From the NCBI GenBank assembly GCA_033032865.1, contig JAWHQI010000166.1, positions 4,402,001 through 4,466,000 of the forward strand: a stretch of 64,000 nt of DNA. Reading direction: 5' to 3'. Below, piece after piece: positions 23,001 to 34,492 of the stretch. Source of the DNA: Dactylorhiza incarnata. Lineage: Eukaryota > Streptophyta > Magnoliopsida > Asparagales > Orchidaceae. Both the position numbers and the translations under genes were made by a program. The notes beneath the pieces were generated by a model. It made no database searches and was not told where the DNA came from. It worked only from the letters and a program-made list of their open reading frames with translations. The stretch's first letter is position 1. The number at the start of each line of letters is the position of its first letter.

Positions 23001-25276
23001 ATCGGAGGATGCCGTTTGGCCTCTGTAACGCGCCAGCTACATTCCAAAGATGTATGCTGGCAATATTTGGCGAGCTAGTAGAAGACATAATGGAAGTCTT
23101 CATGGATGACTTCTCCGTCTTTGGAAACTCTTTTAAAAATTGTTTAAAAAATTTAGATAGAGTCCTCCAACGGTGCGCGGAGACGAACTTAGTCTTGAAC
23201 TGGGAGAAATGCAACTTCATGGTCCGAGAGGGTTTAGTCCTCGGCCATAAAATTTCTTCCAAGGGGATGGAGGTCGATAAGGCCAAAGTCGCTATAATTG
23301 AACAACTTCCTGTTCCTTCGAACGTCAAATCAATTAGAAGTTTTCTTGGCCACGCAGGTTTTTATCGGCGGTTCATTCAAGATTTTTCAAAAATAACCAA
23401 ACCGCTAACTCACCTCCTGGAAAAAGATTCCCCATTCATTTTTGACACGGCCTGCGTAGAGGCGTTTAATTTTATTAAAAAGCAACTTATCAATTCTCCA
23501 ATTCTGGTGGCGCCAGATTGGTCTCTTCCGTTTGAAATTATGTGCGACGCGAGCGATATCGCAGTAGGAGCTGTCTTAGGCCAACGCGTAAATAAATATT
23601 TTCATCCAATATATTACGCTTCTCGCACACTCAATGCCGCACAGGCTAACTACACCACAACGGAAAAGGAACTTCTCGCCGTCATCTTTGCTTTTGATAA
23701 ATTCCGACCCTACGTAACCCTTTCACATGTAATCGTTTTCACTGATCACTCCGCCTTGAAATATCTTTTGGCCAAAGTTGATGCTAAGCCTCGCTTACTT
23801 CGATGGATCCTCCTTTTACAGGAATTTGACTTAGAGATCCGGGATAAGAAGGGGGCTGAAAATTTAGCAGCCGACCACCTCTCACGTTTAGAACACCCCG
23901 TCGCAGAAGCGCTCGTCGAACCCGAAATAGACGATCGATTTCCTGAGGAGCGACTTTTAATCATAAATAATACCAAAACTTCTTCTACCCCTTGGTTCGC
24001 AGATTACGCGAACTATTTAGTCGCGCGGGTCCTTCCAAAAGATTTTTCGACTCAGCAGAAGAAGAAATTCTTCTCTGACTTAAAAAACTACTTTTGGGAG
24101 GACCCCTTTCTCTTTCGAGTCTGCGCAGACCAAGTGATACGAAGATGTGTTTCCAGCGAGGAGGGTGCGCAAATATTGCGACACTGCCATGAGGGGCCGG
24201 CTGGAGGGCATTATCAAGCCAACCGGACCGCGCGGAAAGCGTTAGAGTCAGGCTTTTATTGGCCCACTCTCTTTAAGGATGCTCACACTTTTGTGAGTAT
24301 ATGCGATAGCTGCCAGCGGTCGGGTAACATCTCCCGTCGTGACGAGATGCCCCAAAATTTTTATTTAGAATGCGAAATTTTCGATTTGTGGGGCATAGAC
24401 TTTGTAGGCCCCCTACCTCCTTCTTTTAATAATCGCTATATCTTAGTGGCGGTCGACTATGTATCTAGGTGGGCGGAAGCGCAAGCTCTGCCCACCAATG
24501 ATGCGCGAGTCGTCGTCCATTTTCTAAAAAAATTATTTTCTCGCTTTGGCACGCCCCGTGCAATAGTAAGTGATAGGGGCACGCACTTCTGCAATGCCCA
24601 GTTTTCAAAAATTTTATCTAAATACGGCGTCACGCATAAGCTCGCCACCGCCTATCACCCCCAAACGAGCGGCCAAGTAGAGGTAGTAAATCGCGAGATA
24701 AAACGCATTCTGGAAAAAACCGTCTCTTTAAATAGGAAGGATTGGTCCTCAAAACTCGACGACGCGTTATGGGCGTATCGTACGGCATACAAGACCGCTA
24801 TCGGTTGTACGCCCTATCGATTAGTCTACGGCAAAGCGTGCCATTTACCGGTAGAATTAGAACACCGCGCTTTTTGGGCCTTAAAATTTTTAAATCTCGA
24901 TTCGAACTTAGCCTCCGAGAATAGGAAATTCCAACTCAATGAACTCGATGAATGGCGTGCGAACGCTTATGAGAGTAATAAATTTTATAAGGAGCGTTCT
25001 AAGTTCTACCACGATCGAAAAATTAAATTTCCAAAAACTTTCGCGCCGGGCGATCTTGTCCTTCTTTATAATTCACGTCTTCGTCTTTTTCCGGGTAAGC
25101 TCAAATCCCGCTGGTCCGGCCCCTTTGCAGTCAAAGAGGTTTGGCCGTATGGGACCGTTCTTATCTCTCACCCCGAAAAAGGCGATTTTAAAGTCAACGG
25201 CCACCGTTTAAAACTATATCTTGCGGGCGATCCGGTGGACGGACACACAGAATCTTTAACCCTCCCCAATTTATAA
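20015..25276 (+). CDS. C gag-pol polyprotein, intact (1753 aa)
   Basis: A single open frame from ATG ([19 protein letters not shown]). The retrotransposon gag domain is about residues 90-270 ([33 protein letters not shown]). Poly-Asn and Pro/Gly-rich linkers follow, and no zinc knuckle is visible. Aspartic protease is around 600 ([13 protein letters not shown], later [10 protein letters not shown]). Reverse transcriptase is about 925-1110 with [14 protein letters not shown]-type motif A and catalytic FMDDFSVFG near 1030. RNase H begins near 1172 ([14 protein letters not shown]) with TDHSALKYL. Integrase has an HHCC finger at about 1390-1438, then [16 protein letters not shown] and a glutamate in [12 protein letters not shown]. 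Motifs and gene fusion fit Athila-lineage Gypsy. All catalytic residues appear intact, so it may be active. Confidence 0.96.
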   Translation: MTRGNSSDDSTIPFDPEIERTLRERIRSRDQNLLETPEESIRDTVNMGDPIPNAAPARTMAYYARPNLEDTGSSITRPTVNNNNFEIKSSIIQMVQQSIQFDGLPDEDPNQHLSNFLEICDTFKINGVTDDAIRLRLFPFSLRSKAKSWLTSLPRGSITTWAQLTEFFLTKYFPPSKTAKLRTDITSFVQFDSESLYETWERFKEYLRRCPHHALPTWLQVQTFYNGLNFSTRQMIDAASGGTLNNKTPETAQALIDEMAMNAYQWNVPRSRPTKPAGLFEVDATTFLASQVERLSKQVAEMTVSSSTPAWNNNNNNNNVIEESVDYLGNPVRPPFNPNNNPYSNTYNLGWRSHPNFSWSNPNNAQRPPNMNPQGFPQGFPQGFQPPPPKPSPLEDILSKYIASNDSNIRNLTGSIKSLENQVGQLAKMVSERPYGALPGNTEPNPRENANAITLRSGKEVVSPLRVEPKVCISPLTPPPSSSILIAPASPVVPNVSSPRIPYPSKINKEKEDENYQKFLRILKQIQINVPFCEALSQMPKYAKYLKELLSNKKRLEDVSRVSLNAECSAVLLNKLPPKLNDPGRFSIPCLFGNMLIKYALADLGASINLMPFSLFKKLNLGVPSPTKMSIQLADRSVKYPIGVAEDVLVMVDKFIFPVDFVILDIEEDVEVPIILGRPFLATSRALIDVSNGRLLLRVGDDEVTLHINPSMRNSLSNDDSCFNLESAFVDECSSLSELLSLMIDDSDLANQPPLEELPPDSPFEPFDSKDLKISTSYEEPPVLELKQLPDHLKYAFLAANLKLPVIISSTLTDSETSELVEVLSKHRRAIAWQISDIRGINPSFCSHKIFLEENPRKTIQPQRRLNPNMREVVKTEIIKLLDAGIIYPISDSTWVSPVQVVPKKGGITVVANTNNELIPTRTVTGWRVCIDYRKLNDATRKDHFPLPFIDQILERLSGHPFYCFLDGLSGFFQIPISPEDQEKTTFTCPFGTFAYRRMPFGLCNAPATFQRCMLAIFGELVEDIMEVFMDDFSVFGNSFKNCLKNLDRVLQRCAETNLVLNWEKCNFMVREGLVLGHKISSKGMEVDKAKVAIIEQLPVPSNVKSIRSFLGHAGFYRRFIQDFSKITKPLTHLLEKDSPFIFDTACVEAFNFIKKQLINSPILVAPDWSLPFEIMCDASDIAVGAVLGQRVNKYFHPIYYASRTLNAAQANYTTTEKELLAVIFAFDKFRPYVTLSHVIVFTDHSALKYLLAKVDAKPRLLRWILLLQEFDLEIRDKKGAENLAADHLSRLEHPVAEALVEPEIDDRFPEERLLIINNTKTSSTPWFADYANYLVARVLPKDFSTQQKKKFFSDLKNYFWEDPFLFRVCADQVIRRCVSSEEGAQILRHCHEGPAGGHYQANRTARKALESGFYWPTLFKDAHTFVSICDSCQRSGNISRRDEMPQNFYLECEIFDLWGIDFVGPLPPSFNNRYILVAVDYVSRWAEAQALPTNDARVVVHFLKKLFSRFGTPRAIVSDRGTHFCNAQFSKILSKYGVTHKLATAYHPQTSGQVEVVNREIKRILEKTVSLNRKDWSSKLDDALWAYRTAYKTAIGCTPYRLVYGKACHLPVELEHRAFWALKFLNLDSNLASENRKFQLNELDEWRANAYESNKFYKERSKFYHDRKIKFPKTFAPGDLVLLYNSRLRLFPGKLKSRWSGPFAVKEVWPYGTVLISHPEKGDFKVNGHRLKLYLAGDPVDGHTESLTLPNL

Positions 25277-26675
25277 TCTCACCACGCCAAATGCGTCAAG
25301 CTACGCGACGGTAAACAAAGCGCTCGTGGGAGGCACCCCATATTTATCTAATATTTTTATTATGCTTTTTCTCTATTTTTGCAGGGTTTCTTCCGACCCC
25401 GCCAGCTTTACTTCAGGGAAGCCTTTTTGCTTCCTTTTTCCTTTTGTATATATTGCATTGTTATTTTCCCTTCTTCATACTTACATTACAACATTGGGGA
25501 CAATGTTGGGTTTTACGTATGGGGGTGTATTTCCCGTTTTCAAAAAAAAAAAAAAAACAAAAAAAATAATATGTATTTTTTGTAGTTGAAAAAAAAAAAA
25601 AATAATAACAAAAAAAAAAAACAAAAAAAAAATAAAAGCAAAAAACTCCAAAAATAATAAACCCTACTTTACTTTTATTCTTAAAGCATTTAGTTTCGAG
25701 AGTATATGTTTGTGGATTTTCATAATCGCTCGTTTTACTATTTGTTTGTTTATCTAAGATCGATAGATTTAAACGTTCGGGGTTAAGTTTTAAAGAATAT
25801 CTTGTGTTTTTAATTTAAATAGAGGCTTTGTTATCAAGCACTACTTCTACTAGCTAAAATAGAGACATGTGTATTATGTTAGCAAAACAACTTTAGACTG
25901 CAATTATCCCTACTTTATGTCTTCAGGAATCTAGGAATATTCAACTTACTAAGGTTGCTCTCAAAACTTTTTTTTATTATTCTAGAATTTCTCTTGAAAA
26001 CCCCTTGTATACACCAATTTAGCATGGCAAAAACACAAAAAGAAGAAAAAAAAAAGATCTTATGTCAATGGGAATACAAAAATTCCGTAAACATAGGCAC
26101 CCAATATTTGTTAAAAGAAATCCTATGTCAATGGGAATTGCAAATTCCGTAAACACAGGCATTGGGTTAATTAAAAAGGTCAATTTTCCCTCGTCCCTCG
26201 TACACCAACGATGGGAGTCAAAGGAAACTTTATAAGAGGGGTGAGATGATACAATTCATCACCCCTAATCCAAGTACTCTTCTATTTGCCAAGGCTTTTT
26301 TCCCCCTTTTCCCTTAACCAAATTATTGTTTCTAGTTCTAATTCAAAAAATCATTTGAGAGCATAATTAGTAACTTATATTTTTCCTTTATGTTTCTTTA
26401 AACAAAGGTTATTATAATTTCGATCTAATCTCGTTTACTAATGATTGCAATTTTGTTTGCTATTTGGTTAATTAAGAAGTCTTTTGGCCAGGACATTTCT
26501 TCTACTTAAATCATTTGCATAATTTAGGACTTAACTCTTATTACTCCGAATTTTTATTTTTCAGTCTCTTATGATTAAAATAAAACGATAGCCAAAAATT
26601 AGAACTTATGTTAATCCCGTATAGATCTCTCTTACTTTTGCCCTGGAATAGCAAAAGCTTAAGTATGGGGGTATT
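25277..26675 (+). other. C 3' untranslated region and polypurine tract
   Basis: A-rich, no convincing ORF. It contains ACATTGGGGACAATGTTGGG near 25490, a conserved block seen downstream of pol in Athila-type elements, directly followed by an internal purine tract, GTATGGGGGTGTATT (about 25517-25531). The true polypurine tract, AAGTATGGGGGTATT (26661-26675), abuts the 3' LTR. Confidence 0.75.
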
Positions 26676-29237
26676 TGATAAGTAATAAAATATATGTATT
26701 TTTGGTATAAGTATTAGTATAGTTTTAATTAATATTGTGAATTTTCTATGTAAATTAATGAATAAATTGCTTCTTTATTATTTCTGGTTTCTAACTTAGT
26801 TTTATTTTTGTTTTTGCAATTTTTTGCAAAATTTTCACAGGTCACGCCCTCAGACACGCCCGTGACCAAGGGCGTGTAATTTTAAAGATCAAATATCAAC
26901 GGGACGGCTCAATTCAGATCAAATCCCGACAAATCGCTCAAGTCACGCCCGAGGTCACGCCCGTGACCAAGGGCGTGTAATTTTAAAAGCCAAATTTCCA
27001 GCTGGCAGCCGTTTTCAGGTGAAATCTCGAAGAGTTGATCAAGTCACGCCCGTGACTCTACAAGTCACGCCCGTGTTCCAGCAGAGTCACGCCCGTGAGC
27101 CGCCAGCGTGTCACGTCTCGAAGCCGCACCCATGCTGCCGACATCAGCCAGCCATAGTCACGCCCGTGACTCACCAAGTCACGCCCGTGACATACCAAGT
27201 CACGCCCGTGTGCAGCCATGTTTGACGGCCAGACCTTCCAGAAGGCGGCGAATACAGCCGAGCAAATGTCACGCCCTAAGTCACGGCCGTGACATTCAAG
27301 TCACGCCCGTGACCTAGGGCGTGTAAAACTCAAATTTTCCCTATAAATAGAGGGGCTCGGCTGAAGTTATTTTCATCCAAATTTTGAGTGGTTTTTGTTG
27401 TATTGTGAGTTCTTTTGAGTGATTGTGAGCTTCTCTTCTGCATTTCAGTTTAAGTTCGTTTGTAGTTTTTTTTTCGTCTTCCTAGTCTAGTTGTAATGCT
27501 GATTTCAGAAATAAAATGATGTTTTTCTCATTTGGATCATCTTCTTTTTATTAATGTTAGTGTGTGTGCGTGTATGAGTTTAGCTTTATTGCTTTCATAA
27601 TTTAGTTTTATTGCTTTTATAGTTAGTTTTATTGCTTTCATAATCTAGGTTTACTGTTTTCATAGCTTAGATTTACAAGCTTTCATAAAATAGTCTTATC
27701 GTTTTCTTTTTCGCCTTATTTTATCGCTTTCATTTTAAACGCTTTCTTTTTCAGTTTCTTTTAGAGTGTGTGCGTGTATGAGATAGTATTTTCCTTTTTT
27801 GTAGCTTAGTTTTTATTTCAGTCTTTATATAACTGCTATATACCACCCCCTTCTCAAATAAGAGGCTAATTTACTTTAGCACTTATTTAAGTCGGTTGGG
27901 ATGGATATTATTTCTGCACCTTTATAAGTCTTTTCATTTCTATACCACCCCCTTCTCAAATAAGAGGCTAATTTACTTTAGCACTTATTTCAGTCGGTTG
28001 GGATGGATATTATTTCTGCACCTTTATAAGTCTTTTCATTTCTATACCACCCCCTTCTTAAATAAGAGGCTAAGAACTTTTTAGCACTTGTTTAAGGTGG
28101 TTGGGACGGATATTATTACTGTTTTTATATAAGTCTTTTTATTTCCTTTTTATCCGCTTATATCCGCTTTAATTATCAAACATGTATTTTTCAACCGATA
28201 ATGCCGTCTCCATTCCGATGAGTGGCTAATTTTCTTTAGCGCACGACGTCGAAGAGCATTGGGACACAAAAATGGTTTTTCTATAAAAATTAAAACATCT
28301 CTTTCTAAAATAATTAACGCTTAAGGTTTACCCGAGAGTCACGTTGAGTGGAGCCACATAATCGATGTGTGGTTTTCATTTCCGTTTTCGTACCTAGTTA
28401 GCCGAGAGGCTCGTGTGTACGGACTGATCACTCACGGGTAAAGAGAAGTGCGCTCTACCCTCGAGAGAGGACGAGGTAACTCTTCCGAATTGGAAATAAA
28501 AACCCAATAGCGGGGTTCGTATCATAAAGCGAGTATTAAGAACATTCGATTGTAGAACGAGAGTTCGGTCGAATATTCATAATCTCAGGTGGGCGTACCC
28601 TCGAGAGAGGAGCGTTCATAATTATGGAACCTCCACGGCCAAGTCATCTTAATATTTTGAAAAGTCATCACTTTTAATTCTACGAAAAATCTATTTTCGT
28701 CTCAAGGTAATTCGACGTCGCGCGCTATATTTCTCATCACTTAGAACTCTAGTAAATCGCTTAAATCATCTTTCGCATTTTATCATTTAGAACTCTAGTT
28801 AAATCAACTAAAAATATTATTCCGATAAAATAATAGTTCGTCCCTCGAAGTAGCATAATCAACACGACCCGCGGAAATATACGATCCCGATATTTTCTAA
28901 AAATATCCTGTATTACTTGCGATAAGGTATACTTGCCTTTATCAAATGATTAATTTGGACTAAAAATTCAAACACAGCTTTTCAAACTCATTTAGTGCAA
29001 AACTCTCCTTTTCTACTATTCAATTCAATAGAATTCGGCATTGTAGCCGAAGCGTAATTGTCAATATTCCGAAAGAAGAAAAAGATCGTTACTTCTATCC
29101 TTCGATAGGATAACGGTTAATTTCTCAAAGTAGGAGTACTTGCGAGACTCTTCGAAAATATCCGCCAATTCTAAACTCTTAATATAAAGGTTATCTTTTA
29201 TTTATAAAACAAAAAGAAGAAGCCCAAGTAATCACCA
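26676..29237 (+). repeat. 3' LTR of C
   Basis: Same length as the 5' LTR. Four substitutions noticed: near the 5' end (ATATATA/ATATGTA), in GCAGC(T/C)GTTTT, TTTTC(A/G)TACC and GACCC(A/G)CGG. TATA at about 27342. Confidence 0.95.
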
Positions 29238-30574
29238 ATGCTCGTCTCATCAAATACAACATTAATAGACTCTTCTACAACCAGAGTTTTCTTATTAAAA
29301 ATACGATAAGCTTTACTATGACTGCTATAGCCTACGAAAATGCCCTCAAAACTCTTTTCGCTAAACTTGGTTTTGTAATGCTTTCCATTATTAAGTACAA
29401 AGCATTTGCAGCCAAAGATTCTAAAATAAGAGATGGTTGGTCTCTTCCCTTTTAGTAGTTCATAAGGAGTCTTTTCATGGTTTTTGTTTATGAGTGCTCT
29501 GTTTTGCACGTGGCATGCAGTGTTGACGGCTTCAGCCCAAAGATATTCGGGTAGAGAAGTGTCACTCAACATTGTTCTGCAAGCCTCAATGAGTGTTCTA
29601 TTCCTTCTCTCAGCTACCCCATTTTGTTGTGGAGTTCGAGGTGAGGAAAACTCATGAAAGATACCTAGACTTTCACAAAAATCTGTCATAGCCCCAGATT
29701 CAAATTCTGTTCCATGGTCACTTCTGATTTTGACCACGGTGCATTCAAATTCGTTCTGGATTTGCTTGACAAACTTAGTGAAAATGGCAAACGTATCTGA
29801 CTTGTGTTTAAGAAAGAATACCCATGTGAAACGTGAGTAATCATCTACAATAACTAATGTAAAAGACTTACCTCCTAAACTCCTAATTTGCAAAGGACCA
29901 AACAAGTCCATATGAAGTAGATGTAAACACCTAGTTGAATCTTTGCCTATAATGATTTTAAAGGTAGCTCTTGTTTGCTTGCCTTTTACACAAGCATGAC
30001 AAGGTCTATCTTTAATGCACTTAACATATGGTGCATCACGTACTAAGTTTTGTGAAAACAACTTATTTATAGTTTTGAAGTTTATATGTGCTAATCTCTT
30101 ATGCCATTGATCAGCAAGAGATGCACTATCTTTTGCTAAAAGACATACTGGTGTAGAAGATGATAAACAAATAAAATTTAAACAGAAAATATTCCTATGA
30201 CGAGTGCCTGATAGAATTGTTTCAGAATTTTCTGCCGACTTTATCAAACACTTGTCTTTACAAAAATCAACTATGTATCCTTTATCACAGAGTTGGCTTA
30301 TACTTATCAGATTATGTTCTAATCCTTCCACATAAGCCACATCTAAGAAAGATACATTGCCATTAGAAATCATACCATAGCCTTTTGTAACTCCACGGTC
30401 TGATCCCCCAAAAATAACTTTTGGTCCATTCTCAACTGGAGTAAAATTTTGCAGTAGACTTCTAGTCCCGGTCATGTGCCGAGAACAACCACTGTCCAAA
30501 TACCAGATAGGATTTTTGATGGCCTTTGGACATACCTGCAAAAACAAATTATTTTGCCTTAGGAGCCCAAACAA
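29238..30574 (-). CDS. B pol, N-terminal part: protease and integrase
   Basis: Overlaps the gag end by about 25 bp in another frame, as is common in Copia elements using frameshifting. Protease motif WYLDSGCSRHMTG is at the start, so the aspartate is present. The pre-integrase zinc finger spans HKRLAHINFKTI...CHACVKGKQTRATF. Integrase has HMDLFGPL, RSDHGTEFES and the glutamate in QQNGVAERRNRTL. C interrupts the frame at the ATGCT duplication. The coding continues at 17227 on the same strand. Confidence 0.93.
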
Positions 30575-32864
30575 CTTTGGGTCCTTGGTCCCTTGTTAGT
30601 TGAGTACCACGAGGAGCATTAATATTGCGAGTGGTCTTTCTTGCATTGTTAATTTGTGGTCTCTTGGAATATGTGAAATTGAACCAACAGTCTACGGCAA
30701 AGTGACCTATTTTGCCGCAACACCAACAGTTAAACCTGTTGTACCTTCTCTTAATATTTTCCTGCTTAATTCTTTGAACGTTGATTTTGGCAGGAGCAAT
30801 CCTTCTGGATGGGTATGTTTCATGAGTACAGCATACACAGGGTAATGCTTTCTCCTCTGGCTTAGGTACAATTGTCTTTACTATTGGTGCTTTCTTCTTA
30901 TTATGTCCGTGAACATAAGGACCATAATCTCTTAGATTTATCTCTTCATGAGATGCTTTGAAAACACTATCTTCGAAGTTTCGGGGACTAGTCCATCCCT
31001 TATAGTCATTGACAGGTCCAAACTTAATTGGTCGGGTCAAGTGACCATAAGTGCTTTGCATGTCATAAATGTTTGAGGGAAAAATAACTTTCTGAAATGG
31101 TACATGTTTTTGATGGGCTTTCCCTTTCTCTTCAATGGAGGCCTTCTTAGCATTCATGAATTTCTTATTGGCATGTGTGCCCTTAGTAGTGTTACTAGGA
31201 CCTGCCACATGACCTAATCCACTAGTACTTGCTTGAGCAGTGAATCTATCAATGAGCGGAAGAATTGTTTTGGGTTGTGAAAACTTTTCAACTAGCTTTC
31301 GTTCAGCGGCTAGCTGTTCTTCCAAAACTTTGATAGAGTTCGCTCTCCGATCAAGGAGCTCATCCGAGCTTTTGATCTTGTCTTTTAAGACTTGGACTTC
31401 CTCTTTGAAGGAAGAAAGTTGTTCAACTTCCTTTCTCAAATTGGTTTCCATTTCCTTAAGAGACATAATTTCCTTGGTCTGAGATTTGACAATCCTTCGG
31501 CACTTGTCAAAGCTCTTGAGCATTTCGGTGTATTGGGTCATGAGTTTAGATTCATCATCAGAGAGATAATCTTTTTGTTCAGCAGAAGCATAATCCGAAT
31601 CAGATAGCATAGTGTGAGAATTTACCTTCCCAGTATATGGAGGTTCTTCTTCATCATCAGTCATAGCCATCAACCCGAAGTAGGCTTCTTCTTCACTACT
31701 TGATTTTTCCGAGTCACTGTCACTTAAAGTTTTGTTCTTTTTAGCGACTAGACTCTTTTCAGTCTTCCTTTTTCTGTGAGTGGATTTCTTTTCTTCTTTT
31801 CTTCCACCCTCCTTCTTTTTATAAGGGCATTCAGCAATCATGTGCCCTGGCTTATTGCAACAATAACAAACTATGTCAGAAGAAATATGTTTACCAGTTT
31901 TAGATTTATACCTGTCATGATTGACAGAACTCTTTTTGTGATGATCATCATCACGTCGAGACTGTCTATTTTCAGAGGAAAACTTGTTTTTCATGTGTCT
32001 TCTTTTGTTTAGCAGTTTTTTAAGCTGACGGGAGATAAGAGAGAATTCCCCATCAGACATTTCTGAGCTGGAGGAGCCGTCCTTAGATTCTTCTTCATCA
32101 GTAGATTCTTGTATTCTGATTTGAGACAAGGTTTTGCCTTTTCTAGAACTCTCAGCCTTCATAGCCAAGGTTTTTTCCTTGCTTGAGGCTCTATTCCCAT
32201 CTTCTTCTATTTTTCGAATGTTCATCTGTAGCTCGTGGGATAATAGTTTCCCAAACAGATTCTGAGGATCTAGATTTGGTAACTTCCCAAATTCTCTGAT
32301 TGCAACAATCTTGCTATCCCAATCTTTTGTTAGGGAACGCAGGAATTTATCATTCAGTTCACCATTTGAGAATTCCCGACCATAGTTTCTCAGGCCGTTT
32401 ACAATTTTGAAGAATCTTTCATATGCATCGGCAATGCACTCCTTTTTATTCTGCTTGAAAGCCTCATATTCTTGATTCAAAAGAGATCTTCTATCATCCC
32501 TTACTTCTTCAGTACCTTCCATAAGAACTATTAAGGACGTCCACATTTCTTTTGCAGAATTACAGTGAATTAAATTTTGCAACATAGAATCATCCACTGC
32601 ACTGGCAATGATGTTCTTTGCCTTTTTGTCTAAGGCAACGAGAGAGATCTCATCCTTTGTTAAGTCCATCATTTTCTTTGGTACTTGAACCGTAGGATTG
32701 ACTGTTGAGGCAGTCATTGGCACATGAGGTCCTTCTTCCACAACTTAGAAGATTCTTGGGTCTGCGGCTTCCATATAAAATCTGACTCTTTCTTTCCACA
32801 TAGGAAAGTTAGCCTTTGTGCATATTGGCAATTTCAACGAAGACGATTCCTTGCACTTTTCCAT
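30549..32864 (-). pseudogene. B gag with one premature stop
   Basis: The natural start is an ATG at 32864 (MEKCKESSSLKLPICTKANF...), with the typical N-terminal gag signature of this group. Codon 40 is TAA (32747-32745), and the frame is then open to 30549, about 770 residues. The retained frame has the UBN2-type gag core (AYERFFKIVNGLRNYGREFS), a zinc knuckle CYCCNKPGHMIAEC, a coiled-coil segment (KSFDKCRRIVKSQTKEIMSL... to ERKLVEKFSQP), and a second CCHC knuckle CWCCGKIGHFAVDC near the end. The long knuckle-to-knuckle gag is characteristic of Sireviruses. The single stop probably prevents this copy from making its own capsid. Confidence 0.85.
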
Positions 32865-32927
32865 GATTTGAAGGCAAATAGAGTGAAAAGATCTTGTTCA
32901 AGGTGTTAACCTTTTAAGAACAACCTA

Positions 32928-32939
32928 CCTCTGATACCA
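32928..32939 (-). other. B primer-binding site
   Basis: TGGTATCAGAGG on the minus strand, complementary to initiator tRNA-Met and close to the end of the 5' LTR. Confidence 0.9.
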
Positions 32940-32941
32940 AT

Positions 32942-34487
32942 TGAAATATCTAGTTGCCCACCAAAATCACCTAGAGGGGGGTGAATAGGTGATAACAGCG
33001 TCTTTTGCGGAATTGAAAATCTTGAGAATAAAGAACGCACAAAATGCAAACCACAACCACAGACGACAAAGAAATTTATAGTGGTTCCCCGATCTTGGGT
33101 ACTCCACTTGCCGGCCTCGCCAATCTAGCACCACAGCTAGACTTGACTACTTCACTAAATCTCGGATCAAGAATGATCCTACAAATCTCAGAGTCAAAAC
33201 TCTTACAACTCGGAGATCAATCTCCTACAAACTCAGAGAGAACCCTCTCTTACAACTCGGAGAACACCTCTCCTACAACTCGGAGAACAATCTCTCCTAC
33301 AATCAAATATAAAATTGATAATGAGATTATACTTATCAAATCACAAATAGATCTGAATAATTTGATGAAGATCTTCTTTTCTTCTTGCGACAGAGATGAC
33401 TTCGGCTTGATGTAGAAGATGAAGAATCGAAACGGCACAAATCAGATCTTCTAAGGTCTTGATCAATCCGATAGAATCAGAACGTGTAAGGCAATGATCG
33501 ATTGACCTTCCTCTTCCACTTGGAGACGATTTCAGATAACTCACGATTGAACTCCAACAAAGGCGATGCGCGGCACTTGACGACAATCTTGGATCAGATT
33601 AGGGTTAGGAAAAATACGAACTCTGATCTTATGATTCTCAAAAACTTATTTTTTTCATTCTTAAGGAGCAATCATTATATAGATGACATCCTAACGATTT
33701 AACCTTAAGACGAGGAAAGATGTCACGTCAATTTGACGGAAAGGACTTGTCGTCAAAACGGGAACACAAAGTTTTTCGAGAAATGATAGGACTAGACTTC
33801 TCGAGAATTCCAAGACTTCTCGAGAGAAACGATTAGTTCTCGAAAAACAGCTTTAGAAAGAGAGATCAAGGATTTATGACAGAACTTCTCGAGAGATACA
33901 AGACTTCTCGAGAACAAAGAAAACTTCTCGAAAGCTTCAGAACAATTTCGAGAACAACCTTCAGAGAAAAAGATTTTTCGAAAGAACCAGAGAGTTCTCG
34001 AAAACAAGAATACTTCTCGAGAGAACAAAGACATCTCGAGAAATACAAGAAACTACTCGGAAATTACAACAACTTCTCGAGAAACATCTGAAACAACTCT
34101 TCTCGAAAAAGCATAAGGACTTTTCGAAAGCACAGAAAGACTTCTCGGAAAATCTCCTTACTTCTCGAAAAGTTTACTTAGAGAAATTTCTTCTTTTGTC
34201 TTCAGGCCAATGCTGCACACCTAAGCTTTGAACCTTTAATGTCTTGATCATAAAGTGTATTCCAATTGAGAGACCACACATGAGTCAACCCCATACCTCA
34301 CACAATGAAGAATTACATTGCATGAGACTGTGCTTATTGACCCATTGTGACCTGACATTGGTCTACACTTAGCAAAGTGAACCTGCAAGAACATTACTGA
34401 AAAACAAATCAAATACACAAACAATTCAATCTTGGTTCAAAGTTGACTTTCTACAAATCAAGGCTATTGTGGATACAATACCCAACA
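32942..34487 (-). repeat. 5' LTR of B
   Basis: About 1546 bp. It matches 10645-12189 with about six substitutions seen by eye, and includes the CTCGAG array (33767-34178) and TATA box (about 33673-33680, minus strand). Confidence 0.93.
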
Positions 34488-34492
34488 GAGTG

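Larger units (their letters stand above)
17228..29237 (+). mobile_element. C: Athila-lineage Gypsy retrotransposon, structurally complete
   Basis: Both LTRs are 2562 bp (17228-19789, 26676-29237), flanked by the perfect duplication ATGCT (17223-17227, 29238-29242). It has a tRNA-Asp primer site, one gag-pol frame, and a polypurine tract. I count about four LTR differences by eye, all transitions, so the insertion is very young and younger than its host B. The 1.4 kb between pol and the 3' LTR has no env-like ORF, which some Athila elements carry. Confidence 0.95.
10645..34487 (-). mobile_element. B: Sirevirus-type Copia retrotransposon, interrupted by C
   Basis: LTRs 10645-12189 (3') and 32942-34487 (5') are flanked by the perfect duplication GAGTG (10640-10644, 34488-34492). 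Without C the element is about 11.8 kb, long for Copia. Gene order on the minus strand is gag, protease-integrase, reverse transcriptase-RNase H, then an extra ORF before the 3' LTR, the layout of the env-like-bearing Sirevirus group. About six LTR differences were counted by eye in 1.5 kb, so insertion was recent. Confidence 0.93.

Noticed and set aside
25326..25589. Possible env-like ORF after C gag-pol
   Set aside because: Short, low complexity, overlaps the conserved non-coding block, and has no signal peptide plus membrane anchor pattern.
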